This document shows, one piece after another, positions 22,261-34,775 of a stretch of 64,000 bases of DNA (position 1 is the first letter of the stretch; each line of letters starts with the position of its first letter). The notes beneath the pieces were generated by a model. The model saw only the letters and a list, made by a program, of their open reading frames with translations. It ran no database searches and was not told the DNA's origin. The position numbers were made by a program, and so were the translations under genes. This DNA is from Sciurus carolinensis (taxonomy: Eukaryota; Chordata; Mammalia; Rodentia; Sciuridae), in the NCBI RefSeq assembly GCF_902686445.1, contig NC_062215.1, positions 30,526,750 through 30,590,749 of the forward strand, read 5' to 3'.

Positions 22261-23900
22261 TTCATGATTTTACTTAAAAAACAATGTAAATGACAGAGTA
22301 AAGAAAACGTTATTTCCTCCATTTTCAAATACACTTTTGACAATGGTCACCTTTCAAAGTCTTTTATGTGCTTGTCTAGATGTTTTCTATGCATATAAAA
22401 ACATCTAAGCGTGGGAACGTACTTTTTATTAAAAAAAAACAATAGAATTATGGACACCATCAAACTCTTATGAAACCTCCATTTTCTTCTAAGAATACAT
22501 CATGGTCATTTTTCCATAGCAGTTTCCATCTTTCCATAGCAATACGTGCAGATTTACCTCCTTGCCTTTCACAGGTGCTTGGCGTTCCATGTATGAACAT
22601 ACCACTTTGGTTTATGTGTCTCTCTCATCTCCTAACCAGGCTGTAAATGTTGTAAAGTCATAGCCCAACCTCATGGCATTTAGCAAAGGTCTCAACTCAT
22701 AGCAAGTAAATACGGAGTGGAAAAGAAAAATTGTTTTTCTACAGAATGCATGTTTTCTCTCAAAGACCAACTGCACCACATGGAAATGCCAATCTGAGAA
22801 AAGTTACCCTGAGAGAGTCATAAATCTCTATTTAATCAAGGTCATGAATTAGTTAATGCCGTTCGTAACTGGCTACAGTCGGGTCGGGGATCCTGGAAAT
22901 TTTTTGAACGTTTGTTTTCGTAGGAGACTAACACTTTGAAGTTTCCCAAATAGTTACATCACCAAAAGCATCTTAAGTAGAGGGGGAAGTCACTAGAAAA
23001 GATCTCATGTCTGGGTGTGGCACTGAGCATGTCAGTATGAGCTTGAGCAGGGCCTTTCTCTCTTGCTGTTTCATTAGGGGTTTGGGCTGGTGGGGCGTGA
23101 GCACCCTTTCTTATAAAGTCATGACATCCCACTAATTTATAATCCAGAACAAAATTCACCTTTGTGAGGCATATGGTGGGAAGGAGCATGGCAGCTCATG
23201 TTCCCTCAAGAATAATTTTAACTCTTGGTTCGTACACTTGACATTTTTTGAGATGGAAAAATACATAAAGGAGAGCATATGATATGGTCTCAGAGTGAGA
23301 GTGAGAAGTGAGCCAGATCTGCCGTATGTTCTCCCAGAAATGGTGCAGGAGAAAATCAGTCTATGCTATTCATGCCCTCCTACTTCAAGCACCTTCCAAA
23401 CAGATTTAACCACGATTGGAATACTGTTAGGAGGAGCCAGAGGGACACTAGGTAGGGTCATATGCAAATTCACTCATTCTATGCAAAAAGTGAAAAAAAG
23501 AGATGCCAACTTATACGTACACTGTGATTATAAATATGTGCAGTGTATATAAAGAACGTCAGAAAATGCAAGAAAATAGTATAGTATGATCTGAGTAATG
23601 GGATGATGGGTGAATTCTATTTTCTGGTCTGCCCTTTGCTATATTTTTCTCAACATTTTCTAAATGAATAGGCATTCCTTTTATAATAAAAGGAATACAA
23701 TAGAAAAATATCTTCAGATACTAATTAAAAATGAATAAGCCATTATGATGCATGTTACTGGACATTGCTTCCAAGTAATTAACACCCTCATCTCTTTCTT
23801 TTCCTTCTCCATATTTTTCAAGATGACCTCAACAGATGTGTCTCAGAAGGGAAACAAATGATCCTGCTAGGGCAGTTGCTCATTTCCAATTCATTCCTTC
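22261..23900. other. Unique sequence, no gene supported
   Basis: No repeat or coding family was recognised. ORFs of 76 and 85 codons are unsupported. Confidence 0.4.
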
Positions 23901-23914
23901 CCTTTTCCTTTCCA

Positions 23915-24375
23915 ATGGAACCCTGGTTTTCTTTGGAATGTTGGTATCCCCAACAAAAATCCACATCTTTCAGTCTTCCTTCTAGATAGAGGTAGGCATG
24001 TAATTAAGTTCTAGCCCACGGAATATAAATAGAAGCTGTGGGTGAGCCTTGCAGCTAACTCAACGAGCATGTGTCTCTTTGCTTTTCTTCCCACTCCTAT
24101 CCTTGCCTAGAATTTAGACTTAAGGTTTGGAGCTTCGGAAGCCAACTTTTAGTGAGAAGTCTACCTGAGGGGTGAAGAAAAGTCGGTGGAGCAGAAGTAA
24201 GGTATCTGGGATATTGGGGGCATCTTGGAGGGTTCTGTTTCTGGCTGAACCATTTTGCTCCCAACCCTGGACTGCAGGAGAAAGAACTAACTCCACATCC
24301 TTGTTTTAACCACAATATTCTGTGTGTGTGTGTGTGTGTTTAAATTAATCATAGCTGAGCCTAATTTCTAACTCA
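23915..24375 (+). repeat. Ancient LTR-like repeat with an internal (TG)n
   Basis: CTTCCTTCTAGATAGAGGTAGGCATGTAATTAAGTTCTAGCCCA, the central CTTCCCACTCC block, and the ending TTGTTTTAACCACAATATTCTGTG then GAGCCTAATTTCTAACT follow the plan of a widespread old mammalian repeat, also seen at about 49100-49430. The (TG)n at 24321-24339 expands within its end. Confidence 0.45.
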
Positions 24376-25885
24376 TGTACCTGGAACAATAAGGCAACAA
24401 TAAGGCAAACTTTAATTCCTAACCATCTTTAAAAAAAAAAAAAACAATTTTAGGGGGAATGCAATTGAAATTCACTGGGGATGGAAAGAAAAGGCAACAT
24501 TCTACTAAAAATTAAGGATGGTCTCCAAAACACCAATCAATTGAATTTGTTTCACATAGTCCTCATGCCTCGCATGGTGGTGATTTCATTATTTTTACAT
24601 TTGGGGACAATAAGCGTGTCAATACACCCCAGCAACTAGGAAATCAGCGCACCACCATATGCCTGAACTGAGACCATTTGTCACGGTTTATGTTCCTTCC
24701 AAAGACTGCAGAACAGACCTTGACTTGAAGAAGCACCAACGTGGGGATAGTTACTTGAAATGTCAGATGGAAAACACGTTAGCAAATGGGGTGCTCGTGT
24801 GCATCCTGGAGAGGGGAAGGACTCAGCCTTCTGCAAAGCTTCCTGCTGCAGCTCTCTGATCAACAATGCTCCAGCTATTGTTTTTCAAGACAAATTCTCC
24901 AGTCACTAGATGTTTAATTTTACAAGGCTAGAGTGAGAAGAGACAGGAAAGATCAGGAGAAAGAAAAGGTGCTGGGTTAGACATGTCAGAGCTGAAAGGA
25001 CCTTGGAAGGTTACTCATGAATTTTAGCACTTTCTTTATGCAGATGAGCAAGTGGGGACTGGTGTCCCCCAGGGAGAGTGACCGGGTTTGAGATGGAACC
25101 CTTGGTTACTTCTAACTGGCCTCATTCATTATGAGCCTATCTACTGCATCCCCAGCTTTCTGTACCTAGGGACATTGAAGCGTCTCAGCTTCCTCCCTAC
25201 TGTGTGTTGCAACAGCTCTGTTCTAGAGGGATGCAATTTTTGCTCTACAATGGATTTAAAAGATCTTTCTTTTTCCAACGAGAAACAAAGTCATCCCCAG
25301 AGGATGGAGAATTCCTGATGTGTTTAGTCCTTTAGTAGGTACTGTTGGGGAGTTGAAACAGATGTGTAAGACACTCAGTCTTTTACTTGAGGTACTTAAG
25401 ATCCAGCCAGGAAAGAGAACACAAAGGAAATGAATAAGATTTATAAACTAAAGGAAGAACTTACCTTTGCATGTAAAATAGTCATCCAGGAATTCTACAA
25501 ACCATCCTTAGCAATACAAAGATTTAGTCCACACTTGAAAATGACTATTTTTCACTTGAACAAATTTCTGAGGTCATGTTCTTAGACAGGGTTGCAGAAC
25601 AAAACCTGGGGTTAGGTGGGAGGAGATTGGAAGTGGATTATTCTCTTTACTCATGGACTTAATCAGAGCTTTTTGATATGGTGGAAGGGCAGAGGGCAGA
25701 TCTTCAAAGTTAGACATACAAAAATATTTATATAATGTGCCTATGACTTGTAAGTATATGTATGCATGTCTATATAATGCATAAAAGACACAACGTATAT
25801 TTATTTAAGTAGACATCCACAGGGAGTATCTTCACTGATACCCAAAGGCATTTGGAGACCAATACGTTTGGAGGCCACTAGTTTA
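24376..25885. other. Unique sequence, no gene supported
   Basis: An A13 run lies at 24431-24444. At 24960-25090 there is a weak resemblance to an old mammalian repeat (GAGCTGAAAGGACCTTGGAAGG). Nothing is coding. Confidence 0.35.
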
Positions 25886-25889
25886 GACA

Positions 25890-26105
25890 GTGAAAATGTT
25901 TAAAATTGGGAAAATGACATTACCTCTCAGGGTTGTAGTGATGATTCAGACATTGTCTGCAAGGGGCTTAGTATGTTTTTTCCTGCCTCCTGGTACATTT
26001 CACAAGCACAGAGCTCACATCTGTTATGGGCAGTGACGCATCCCCTGAGCCTAGCACTGGGTGTGCACAAAGTAGGTGCTTTATAAATATCTGTCGGATA
26101 GATGA
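25890..26105 (+). repeat. MIR/L2-type 3' fragment
   Basis: GGGAAAATGACATTACCTCTCAGGGTTGTAGTGATGATTCAGA and later AGCACTGGGTGTGCACAAAGTAGGTGCTTTATAAATATC are MIR 3' features with an insertion between them. Confidence 0.5.
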
Positions 26106-26828
26106 GTGGTCTGTAGGTATATACAGTTCCTTCCACATTAACTGTACCTCCACCTATATCTGTGCTCCACAAGTGACAAAATTGGAGTACACAGAACTGA
26201 GAATGATGACGTTGTGGCAGGAATAACTCACTTTCTGCATGCAACGAAGTCAATCATTCTTTAACTTAGGTTGTTATTATTATTGGTAAACCTGCATAGC
26301 AGACAGTGATTCACCGGTATGCTACGACTCTGCGCTTTCAGCCACCTTTTCAACCGCATCTTATCACACCTTCTGATCTAATCTGAATCTGGATTCTTTC
26401 ACCAGACACATTTATAGAGATCACTGTCTAAACAGTGCTTCTTTCTGAAACCAAAAAGGTGTAAATGAGAGAAAACGAATGTAAAGTTCAAGAGCAGAAA
26501 AGATCTAGGCTAAATATAGGGAGACCTTCTTGATGGTGAGAGTTGTCAAATTCAGTATTATCATTTTAGTAGTTATTTCCTTCTCTGGGTCTTCTGATTT
26601 TTCCCTGAGCATGTGTATAATGATTGCTGCATGTGAGTTTTTCTCCCAAATTCAACCCTAAATATCAGCGTTTCTTCCTCTCTCAATGACAGTCCCTCAC
26701 TGATAAACTGCCACGATAGGGATGTCTTTATCATATTTGACCCATGCTCCAGATTCCAAATTCCACTACCACGTTTCCACTGAGTTACTCTTTTGTAATT
26801 ATAAATCCTTCTTTCAAACAGCATATTT

Positions 26829-26915
26829 TGGACTGGGGAGATAGCTCAGTTGGTAGAGTGCTCGCCTCACAAGCCCAAGGCCCTGGGTTCAATCCCCAGT
26901 ACCGCAAAAACAAAC
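26829..26915 (+). mobile_element. Full-length ID SINE
   Basis: GACTGGGGAGATAGCTCAGTTGGTAGAG is an A box and CCCTGGGTTCAATCCCCAG is a B box, both near consensus for tRNA-derived Pol III promoters. An (A)n(CAAA)n tail and AAACAGCAT on both flanks complete it. It is one of the youngest-looking copies here. It is a retroposon, not a tRNA gene: there is no cloverleaf 3' half. Confidence 0.96.
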
Positions 26916-26929
26916 AAACAGCATCTTCT

Positions 26930-27960
26930 TCTCTCCCTAAGGCACTTTGTGTTTCCAAACCAAGTCTCCATCCTGCAGGTATCTCCAGAGCTTTGTATTG
27001 TGTGCTTATCAACTTTCAACTGTATGGAGGCCACCAGGCTGGAGATGTGCTTAACAGAGAACCAGCAGATCCCAGCCTATGGTTGGGGTTTAATTAAATA
27101 ACAGCTGGGTATAGAGAAAACTTGAGTAAAAAAATATAATGTGCAGACAACTTCCCACTCTCTTGGGAGATTATGGAACAGCTAAGATCTTTCTTATTAT
27201 TTGGGTCACAAGGCCCTTATCTGGACCTGACAGCATGAGAAGGTTAAACTTGAATCAAGGGTCATGACACAGGTAGATATAAATGCTCTTTTGCTTTCTG
27301 TATCTCAGCCACTAGTGTTCTCTGGGAAGATGAAGTCATGGGAAACAAGCTGTCCCTGACACTCCTGAGAAATACTGGGTGGACTCAGTCTGGCCTTTCA
27401 ACCTCAGGGAGTTTTGCCTCAATCTAGAGGATCATGTCATTCAAAACACAAACGTAAAGGTGGGGAGTGACACATCACAAGAGTGTGTCAAGTCTGTATC
27501 TATCTTGACAAATCATTCTGTGCCTCCACAGAGATTCTGGGCAGCTGTGGGGTCAGAGTGCGAAGTCAGAAATGCGTCAGGGTCTCTAGGCTCTATGACT
27601 TCCATCCTAAAATTTTATGGAAGATAAGCTGGAACCCCCTGTCTCTGAAAGAAGAATAATGGTTTCTGTCCCGACACGTTTTCAGGAGGATTCAGTGAGG
27701 AACCTAACACTGGCTTGACGGCTTTTCCAGGACTCGTGGGGTATCTGGAGAGACGTGGATCATTTGGAGCTAGTTCTGAGCTTTTTCTGCTTCAATCAAA
27801 TAGTTTTGCACATGAGGCCCATAGCTTTTCTTTGTGACTTGTCCCCTGTCCCGACACCTCCAACTCAGTACTCTGCCTCTGCTCACAGGATCAAGTAACT
27901 GACCTCGAAGAGGCTTGAAGTGTTAAGCCTCCCTTCCTGAATCTTAAATATTCCCTTTAG
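26930..27960. other. Unique sequence, no gene supported
   Basis: ORFs at 26744-27101 run through the ID element and 27379-27627 has no family features. Confidence 0.35.
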
Positions 27961-27965
27961 GCACT

Positions 27966-28376
27966 GAATTAGTTTGTTCTAACAAAGTGCCACAAACAGA
28001 GTAACTTAAACAAGAGAAATTTATTGTCTCAACCTCTGGAGGCTGAAGCTCAGGATCAAGGTTTCAGCAGGGATTGCTCCCTCCAAGGTGCTAGGGAAGG
28101 ACCGTTCCCAACCCTTTTTCTATCTTCCGGTTCTGCGGATTGGGGTCACATCTCTCCAGTCTTCACGTGGTGTTCTCCCTGTTTGCACGTCTGTGTCCAA
28201 ATTCCTTTTTATAAAATCATCAGTCATATAGGATTAGGGGCCCTCCAGACTCCCATATGACCTTATCTTTACCCACATACCAGCAACGACCCTATTTCAA
28301 AGCAAGTTACATCTGAGGTGCAAAGGGCTTCAACATATAAATGGGGAAGGAAGGGTGCAGAATGCGACCCACAACA
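27966..28376 (-). mobile_element. MLT1/MaLR-type solo LTR
   Basis: Antisense landmarks: TTAGTTTGTTCTAACAAAGTG, AATTTATTGTCTCAACCTCTGG, AGGTTTCAGCAGGGATTGCT, CTTCACGTGGTGTTCTCCCT and TATGACCTTATCTTTACCC. Near full length. Confidence 0.8.
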
Positions 28377-28539
28377 GACACTTTTTCTTCTTTGCAAAGT
28401 TCTACTGCATGTGACCCCTCTCCAACCTCCCATCCGTCCCTCTCAGCACTCCCATAAGTGAATTTGAACTGGCCAAGCCTTTAGGTGATGTGAGCCCTCT
28501 TTATTATTACTTCGTTTGCTGGCATACTAATAATGGCTT

Positions 28540-28690
28540 TCATTCTCTTGAAATCTTACTATATGTCAGATGTTTATGAATGTTACTTCAAACCTCATCA
28601 ATGTCACCATCATATCCATGTTTAAGTTACAGGAAAAGGTTAGGAAGTTAAGTGACCATAAAGCTTAAGACCAGTAGTGACCCTGGGAGT
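28540..28690 (-). repeat. MIR-like fragment
   Basis: ACTATATGTCAGATGTTTATG, AACCTCATCAATGTCACCAT and GGAAAAGGTTAGGAAGTTAAG follow a worn reverse MIR. Confidence 0.45.
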
Positions 28691-28920
28691 AGTGACCCTT
28701 GAGATAGGCTTGCCTGGTTGTAAGCCCAGTCTTTGTCCACTCTTCCCCCGTGTCTTCTGGAATATCAGGGAATAATGTTCTACCCAAATCACAAAGATTT
28801 ACTTTTTCCTCTGATGGAAAACCATCGCCATATATGTCAGAGGAGAAAATCTGCAAGTCCATAAGATTATTTAAAAGACATGTATTGAATAACCTTCTAG
28901 GCATTGGATTGCAATTCTAG

Positions 28921-28927
28921 ACAGAGA

Positions 28928-28997
<70 letters not shown>
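28921..28997. repeat. (GA)n microsatellite, about 75 bp
   Basis: A nearly pure GA run with one early GGG interruption. The Arg-Glu dipeptide ORF across it is an artefact. Confidence 0.97.
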
Positions 28998-28999
<2 letters not shown>

Positions 29000-29054
29000 T
29001 CAGACAGGCTGAACAAACAAGAGAGGTCACTTTCCTTTAATAACTGTGAAATAA

Positions 29055-29245
29055 GAGATGGCAGAAGGCACCACCCTTTAGAGCTGAGTTCAAATCCTGC
29101 CTTCCTTGTGGGCCAACTATGTGGCTTTGAATGAGCTTTACCTGTGAGCCTTCAGGTTCTTATCTTTAAACTAGTTTTCATTTTACTTCTCTAGGAGAGG
29201 AGTGTGAAGGCTAAATGACAATATGAATAAAACATACCCAGCATA
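29055..29245 (+). repeat. MIR
   Basis: GAGCTGAGTTCAAATCCTGC, CAACTATGTGGCTTTGAATG and GTGAAGGCTAAATGACAATA fit the MIR order, with the middle diverged. Confidence 0.7.
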
Positions 29246-29758
29246 TAGCAAAACTTTGATAAATCTCCCCCCACTTCCCCATTTCCCTAATCTTGGAGTG
29301 TTCTGCATGTGTTCTTCCCACAGTCGTCATGTGAATTTGACCCAAATGCTGCATTCACTTAAATACAAAGTGCACCTGAAGAGAGCGCAATGGATTAAAA
29401 TAAAGTGCCCTAAGGGAGCGCTAATCTCATAAGGAAACTAAAATAAAGCAGTATTCGAAGGTCAAGGGATTTCTTGGGTCTAGCTGGTAATCCATTCCAC
29501 CAAGTTTTAATAGCAAATTTCTAACGCATTAGAACCTTACAGCTGTGCAACTAATAATTCCATTAGGAAATGAAACTTTAATTAAAAATAAGAAATAATT
29601 CATGAAGGTTTAAAATAGAGGCAGGTAAGGAGATAATGTTGCAGAAAGAGCCCTGGGGCAGGGATAGGATAAAGGGGATGACAGGACATTGGTCCCAGCT
29701 CTAAGGCCAAAAACTCCCGGGAAAATCATAATTTCTCCTGGGTTCACTTCCTCGCTGG

Positions 29759-30116
29759 TTGCAATGGTTTGAATGTGTTCCCCAGATGCTCATGTGTTAG
29801 AAACTTAATCCTCAAACTTATATGTTAATAGTATTAGGGGGTGGGGCTGTAGGGGTACTTAGGACTAGATGAGGTCATGAGGGTAGGGCTCCTATACTGT
29901 CATTAGAAAATTTTAAAGAGGAGGAAGAGACCCAAGCTGGCATGCTCACTCTGTCTCACCATGTGATACTCTCTGCTGTGCTATGATGCAGCAAGAAGGC
30001 CCTCAATACATGCCAGTACCATGTTCTTGGAACTGTGAATTAAATGAACCTCTGTTCTTTATAAATCACCTAGCCTGTGGTATTCAGTTATAGCAACAGA
30101 AAATGAACTAAGGTAT
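29759..30116 (+). mobile_element. MST/MaLR-type solo LTR
   Basis: It opens CAATGGTTTGAATGTGTTCC. GAAACTTAATCCTCAAACTT, GGGGGTGGGGCTGTAGGGG, GAAGAGACCCAAGCTGGCATGC, ACCATGTGATACTCTCTGC, ATGCAGCAAGAAGGCCCTCA and the ending ACAGAAAATGAACTAAGG are strong landmarks. Full length, sense. Confidence 0.88.
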
Positions 30117-30809
30117 CAGTAAAATTCTTAAAAATACCTCTAACTTTTATAAGATTCCAAGGGTAGATAATCTATAGAAGAGATTGTTTTAAGTGCTAAG
30201 AACTTAGTTTCTGCTTAAAGAACATGAATTCAATGAATCCAAAATCAAATCAACCAGAGGCTCGATTTATTCCAAATTCACCTTAGAGTGTTTTTTGTTT
30301 CCTTCTCTTCTTCTTTTTTCTTTCTACTATATTTTTGTTCCCTTTATCTGTTGTAGTGGTTATTATTGCTATTATTATTATTAGTTTTTTCTCCTTTCTA
30401 ATTTATTTTTCTATCCTCACCTGTTAATTTTTCCTCTTTAATTGACTAATATAAAATGAAGACATAATTGAAAATATTTTTATTTGAAATTTTTTGAATG
30501 TTTATTTCATATTTCTAACTTTACCATTAGATAGGTTGAACATTTTATATTTCTCTCAAAAGAAAACATTAAATAATATTAGTATCATTGCATTCTTGTG
30601 GTCCACTGATATTTTTTTCCAATGATGAATATATATTCCCATGAAAGGGGAAATGAGAGAGTTGGTCCAGGTGAAGTTCACACTAAAGCTCACAGTTAAG
30701 AAATAGCAGATTTCCTAGAAGACACTGTGAATTTACTGTTTTTACCCCTTTCTTTATAAAATAGAGATGGCTACTTGATCATAAAAGAAAAAAAATCCTA
30801 CAAGGTTGT
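30117..30809. other. Unique AT-rich sequence
   Basis: A short (ATT)n lies near 30365-30385. No repeat body or coding signal was recognised. Confidence 0.4.
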
Positions 30810-30810
30810 T

Positions 30811-31192
30811 TTAGTTAAGATCCCATTGCTGTGACAAAATAACTAAGAAAATGAAACTTAATAAATGAAAAGGTATATTTTGGCTCATGGTTCAGAAGTT
30901 TCAGTGCATGGTAACTTGAGTCTATTGCATTAGGCTTATGATAGCACAGTGTGTTGGTTGGTGGTAGCGTGCGGTAGAGGAGGCCTGTTCACCTCATTGG
31001 TCAAGAAGCAAGAGAGAAAGAGGATGGGGCAGGGGCCCCAGCAGCCCAACAAGAGATGCCCCAATGACCTAATTTCCCTCCACAAGGTCCTGCCTTATTA
31101 AAGTTCCACCACCTCTCAATAGTACCACAGGCTGTTGGCCAAGCCTTTAACACATGGGCCTGTAGGGAGCATTCAAGATCCAAACTATAGCA
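30811..31192 (-). mobile_element. MaLR-type solo LTR
   Basis: Antisense landmarks: TTTTAGTTAAGATCCCATTGCTGTGACAAAATAAC, ATATTTTGGCTCATGGTTCA, GGGGCCCCAGCAGCCC, CAATGACCTAATTTCCCTCC, and the end CATTCAAGATCCAAACTATAGCA. Full length. Confidence 0.85.
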
Positions 31193-31479
31193 GGATTTTC
31201 AGTATAATTTTAACATCACATGTATAAAAGAAAATATGCTTTTTTGATACAATAAGAACACAGATAAAAACAAATGTCAAAATCTGAAAACAAAGTAACT
31301 GGGGTCTCTTCTCCTTGTTATAGCTACTTGTTTATTGAGAGTGGAAGCTGAGCTCATTGTTAAAGCAGGCAGGGTAGGCTGCACCGGGCCCTGCTCTTCC
31401 TGTTCAATGGGAGAAACAGACACTTAATATCTCACTTTGTCTTCACAGTCTTAGAAGACATTGGGCTTTTACAATCAAC

Positions 31480-31895
31480 GGGCCCCACCAATTTGGCTTC
31501 CAAGCTTGATTTTCGTCATTCCTTCTATCCAAAATGCCATCTCCTGTGCCACCCTCCAAATTCCCAGTACAGGTTTGTCTTCCTGGAAAGAGCCACTTAT
31601 CTTTCAGTCAAAGTCCTCTTATCTCTGAGGCCTGGGTCTAAGCTGACACGGGCCATTCACCCTCATTCCAGTGTCCCTTGAGCCCCTTCTGCACACGAGG
31701 CACCTCTGTGGACTCCTGCACCTGTGGGGAGCTCTAGCCGAGCACTGCAATGCCCTCTGGTCCCTTGTCTCAGTCACCCGTGACCCCTCTTCCTTCGGGT
31801 AGGCTACAGAGACCAGAGGGCAGGGGTCTTGATGCACTTGTTTCTTTGTATGTTCATCCAGGTCTTGAGAAAGAAGAAGGGTTGAATAAATCACC
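31480..31895 (+). repeat. L2 3' end
   Basis: CCTGGAAAGAGCCACTTATCTTTCAGTCAAAGTC, then CAGAGGGCAGGGGTCTTGAT, TTGTATGTTCATCCAGGTCTTGAGAAAG and GGTTGAATAAATCACC, are L2 features in order with a diverged centre. Confidence 0.65.
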
Positions 31896-31941
31896 AAATG
31901 AACATTTAGGTTGCCTTGAGCTCAGGGAGAGAAGGATTAAT

Positions 31942-31974
<33 letters not shown>

Positions 31975-31976
31975 GC
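31942..31976. repeat. (CA)n microsatellite
   Basis: About 14 CA units, then GCACGCAC. Confidence 0.97.
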
Positions 31977-32047
31977 ACCACAGAGATATGGAGATAATAA
32001 TGCAAATTATGCAAGCAAATGAATGAGCAGGGTAATTTGTTTATTCA

Positions 32048-32261
32048 TTTGTTTGTTTGTTTATCATACCAAGGATGGAACTCAGGGGCACTTGACCATT
32101 GAACCACATCCCCAGCCCTATTTTGTATTTTTATTTAGGGACAGAGTCTCACTGAGTTGCTTAGCACCTTGCTTTTGCTGAGGCTGGTTTTGAACTTGAG
32201 ATCCTCCTGCCTCAGCCTCTGGAGCTGCTGGGATTATAGGTGTGCACCACCACACTTGGTA
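32048..32261 (-). mobile_element. Dimeric B1-ID SINE
   Basis: The reverse ID half (ACCAAGGATGGAACTCAGGGG) and reverse B1 half end at GTGTGCACCACCACACTTGG. The A tail is seen as a (TTTG)n run. Confidence 0.93.
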
Positions 32262-32357
32262 CATTTATTAGTCAACAGCGATGAATAGACTGAGAGACAT
32301 GTCCAGCAGTGTTCTGGGGAATGGAAACACCAAGCTGTGGGATTTTGACCTTTTTTG

Positions 32358-32397
<40 letters not shown>

Positions 32398-32516
32398 ATT
32401 ATTATTATTTTGAGACAGGATCTTGCTAAGTTGCTGAGATTGGCTTTGAACTTGCCATCCTCCTGCCTCAGCCTCCCAAGGCCCTGGGATTATAGGTGTG
32501 CACCACTGCACTTGGC
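32358..32516 (-). mobile_element. B1-like SINE monomer with (ATT)n
   Basis: Only the B1 half is present (GAGACAGGATCTTGC to GCACCACTGCACTTGG). Where the ID half would be there is an (ATT)n repeat at 32358-32410, which probably grew from the linker or tail. Confidence 0.85.
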
Positions 32517-32689
32517 AGGATCTTGACTTTTAATGAGTCCTCACTAATTTTGTATTATAGATTGGAGGACTCGAGGTCAAACTTTTTGATGAGAAGCATG
32601 GCAGGAAACACGTCCACAAGCATCATAATCGCTACCTCCAGGCATCAAGCGAAGTCTCGAGTGCTCTCATTTACATAACCCTGGCAGCT

Positions 32690-32800
32690 TGGAGGTCCTG
32701 TCACCGGACTGAGGCACGAATAGCTGCTAAGTGGAGGAGGCAGGTTTGAACCCAGGCTCCAAGCCCTGTCATCTTCATTGCTCAACAGTGACTGTGTGCC
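32690..32800 (-). repeat. MIR fragment
   Basis: GCTGCTAAGTGGAGGAGGCAGGTTTGAACCCAGGCTCCAAGCCC is the reverse tRNA-related part of MIR. Confidence 0.65.
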
Positions 32801-32939
32801 CTAGACCAACTCATTGTCACCACGTGAAGAGCTGCTAAGGACAGAGATAATAACAACCTGGAGTCAGTCCAGAATGGTCACCTTGAATGTAAAGGATTTG
32901 GAAAGTATAGGATGGGTCTGAGGGGGTGTCATTCCTCCC

Positions 32940-32990
32940 CTCTCTCTCCCTCTCTCTCTCACACGCACACACACACACACACACCACACT
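32940..32990. repeat. (CT)n-(CA)n compound microsatellite
   Basis: CT-rich 32940-32958 passes into about 12 CA units. Confidence 0.95.
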
Positions 32991-33269
32991 CTTGCACCCT
33001 GTCCTTTTAACCCTTACTCAAAACCAACCTCTCCTATCAGGAGTACCAGTAGCCGACTTCATCCTACAATAGTACTGCTAATATTTTGCATTTGGAGAAT
33101 TCAGCTGAAGACCACTTTGGGCGTCTTACCTGAAACAGTTGCTTTATCCGCGAAGAGGAGGACCAGAAAGCAGAAAGTAAGACAGAAGACCAGCTTGCTT
33201 AGCCAAGCAGGACCCGTGTGCGGAGAGAACTGGAGCCCCAATAGGGAAGAGTGAGTCCTCTATTGCAAG

Positions 33270-33311
33270 TCCACTGGCCTCTCCCCAATGTCCAGTGGCC
33301 TCTCCCCAGTG
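33270..33311. repeat. 21-bp tandem duplication 3' of SMIM36
   Basis: Two neighbouring 21-bp units, 33270-33290 and 33291-33311, agree at 19 of 21 positions. They begin 13 bases past the 93-codon stop of SMIM36, in its presumed 3' UTR. Confidence 0.9.
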
Positions 33312-33324
33312 CCCCACATCCAGC

Positions 33325-33637
<313 letters not shown>

Positions 33638-33847
33638 GAGAGGGGCATTTGGGTTCGGTTTTCGCCTTGCAGGGAGCAAACTGTAGTTCATCAGAATAGC
33701 TCCATGGACTCTGCAATGAAAAATACAATAATCCCCACTGCTCCAGGAAACCTGGAGGATTAGAGCTGCTCAGTTTAATAACTTAAGCTCTTGCTGTTAA
33801 TACCACAGCCACCAAATCACAGAAACTGTCCCTCACCAGTTCACCTA

Positions 33848-33882
33848 CACAGAGAGAGAGAGAGAGAGAGAGAAGGAGAGAT
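33848..33882. repeat. (AG)n microsatellite
   Basis: About 12 AG units followed by AAGGAGAG, 240 bases upstream of the SMIM36 start. Confidence 0.95.
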
Positions 33883-34489
33883 GGTTTCCGTGTTACCAAA
33901 TCCTGGTACGTAAGTAGTGACCACAAAATCCCTCATGGAATTCAGTGAGCAAAAGGGCTGTTAATAAGCACACCAAAATAATAGTTCAGAACTTGGATTG
34001 TCCTGGACCAGTTGCATTGTTCTCATTTATGTAAGGGAAGTTCGATGCCAAGTGTGGAGTAATTTGGGCTACCAGGCCATTGGCCTTTGGGAGTGGTTGT
34101 TTCTTTAACAAGAGGAAAACATGAGCAGCTGGTATTTTCACCCTCTCTTTATTATTTATTTTTTTCACTCATCGATTCAAAAATACTTATAATCCACCTC
34201 CTGTGTTTCAGGCTCTGCGCTAAGCAATAAGGGTATAATAGAAACAAGATAAAGATGCATTTAGTCACCAGGGCAGACAGATATTCCACAAATAACCGCA
34301 CAGGGCACCCCTGAAGAATGCTGGCAATAGTGGGTCCCCAAAAGAAAGGAAAACAAACAGACAAAACCAAGAAGCAGCAGCTCCCACGAAGAAGCAGTAC
34401 TTAACCTTTGACCCAAAGAATAAGCGGAATTTAGCTAGGTGAGGTTTTAGATACGGAAAATTTTTCTAGCTACAGAGAACAGCCTACGT

Positions 34490-34775
34490 GGAAACTTCGT
34501 GTAGACCAGGCCTGGACCATTGGAAGAACAAGGACAGAGTGAACTGGAGCATCCAGAGAGTGTGGGGAGGGCAAGTTGAGAGGCAGGCAGGGGTCAGACG
34601 GAACAGGGACTTGTGGGCCACAGAGAACCTCAGACTTCCTCCTAGAAACAAGAGGTGCCACTAAATAGCTTAGGAAGGGAAGTGACACCATCAAATTCAC
34701 ATTTTAAAGAGATCACCTGTGGCTGCTCTGTGGATTCAGGAAGACATGCAAAGTGAAAGGAAGATCAGATATAGA
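34490..34775 (+). repeat. Old interspersed repeat, purine-rich family
   Basis: CTTGTGGGCCACAGAGAACC, AGCTTAGGAAGGGAAGTGAC and AAAGAGATCACCTGTGGCTGC match a common ancient mammalian repeat that also makes up 38830-40700. I cannot give its database name with confidence. Confidence 0.5.

Noticed and set aside
26829..26915. tRNA-like sequence with good A and B boxes
   Set aside because: It is an ID SINE: no acceptor stem or cloverleaf 3' half, and it has an A-rich tail and target-site duplication.
28904..29134. RE-repeat ORF resembling an SR-type protein
   Set aside because: It is a translated (GA)n microsatellite.
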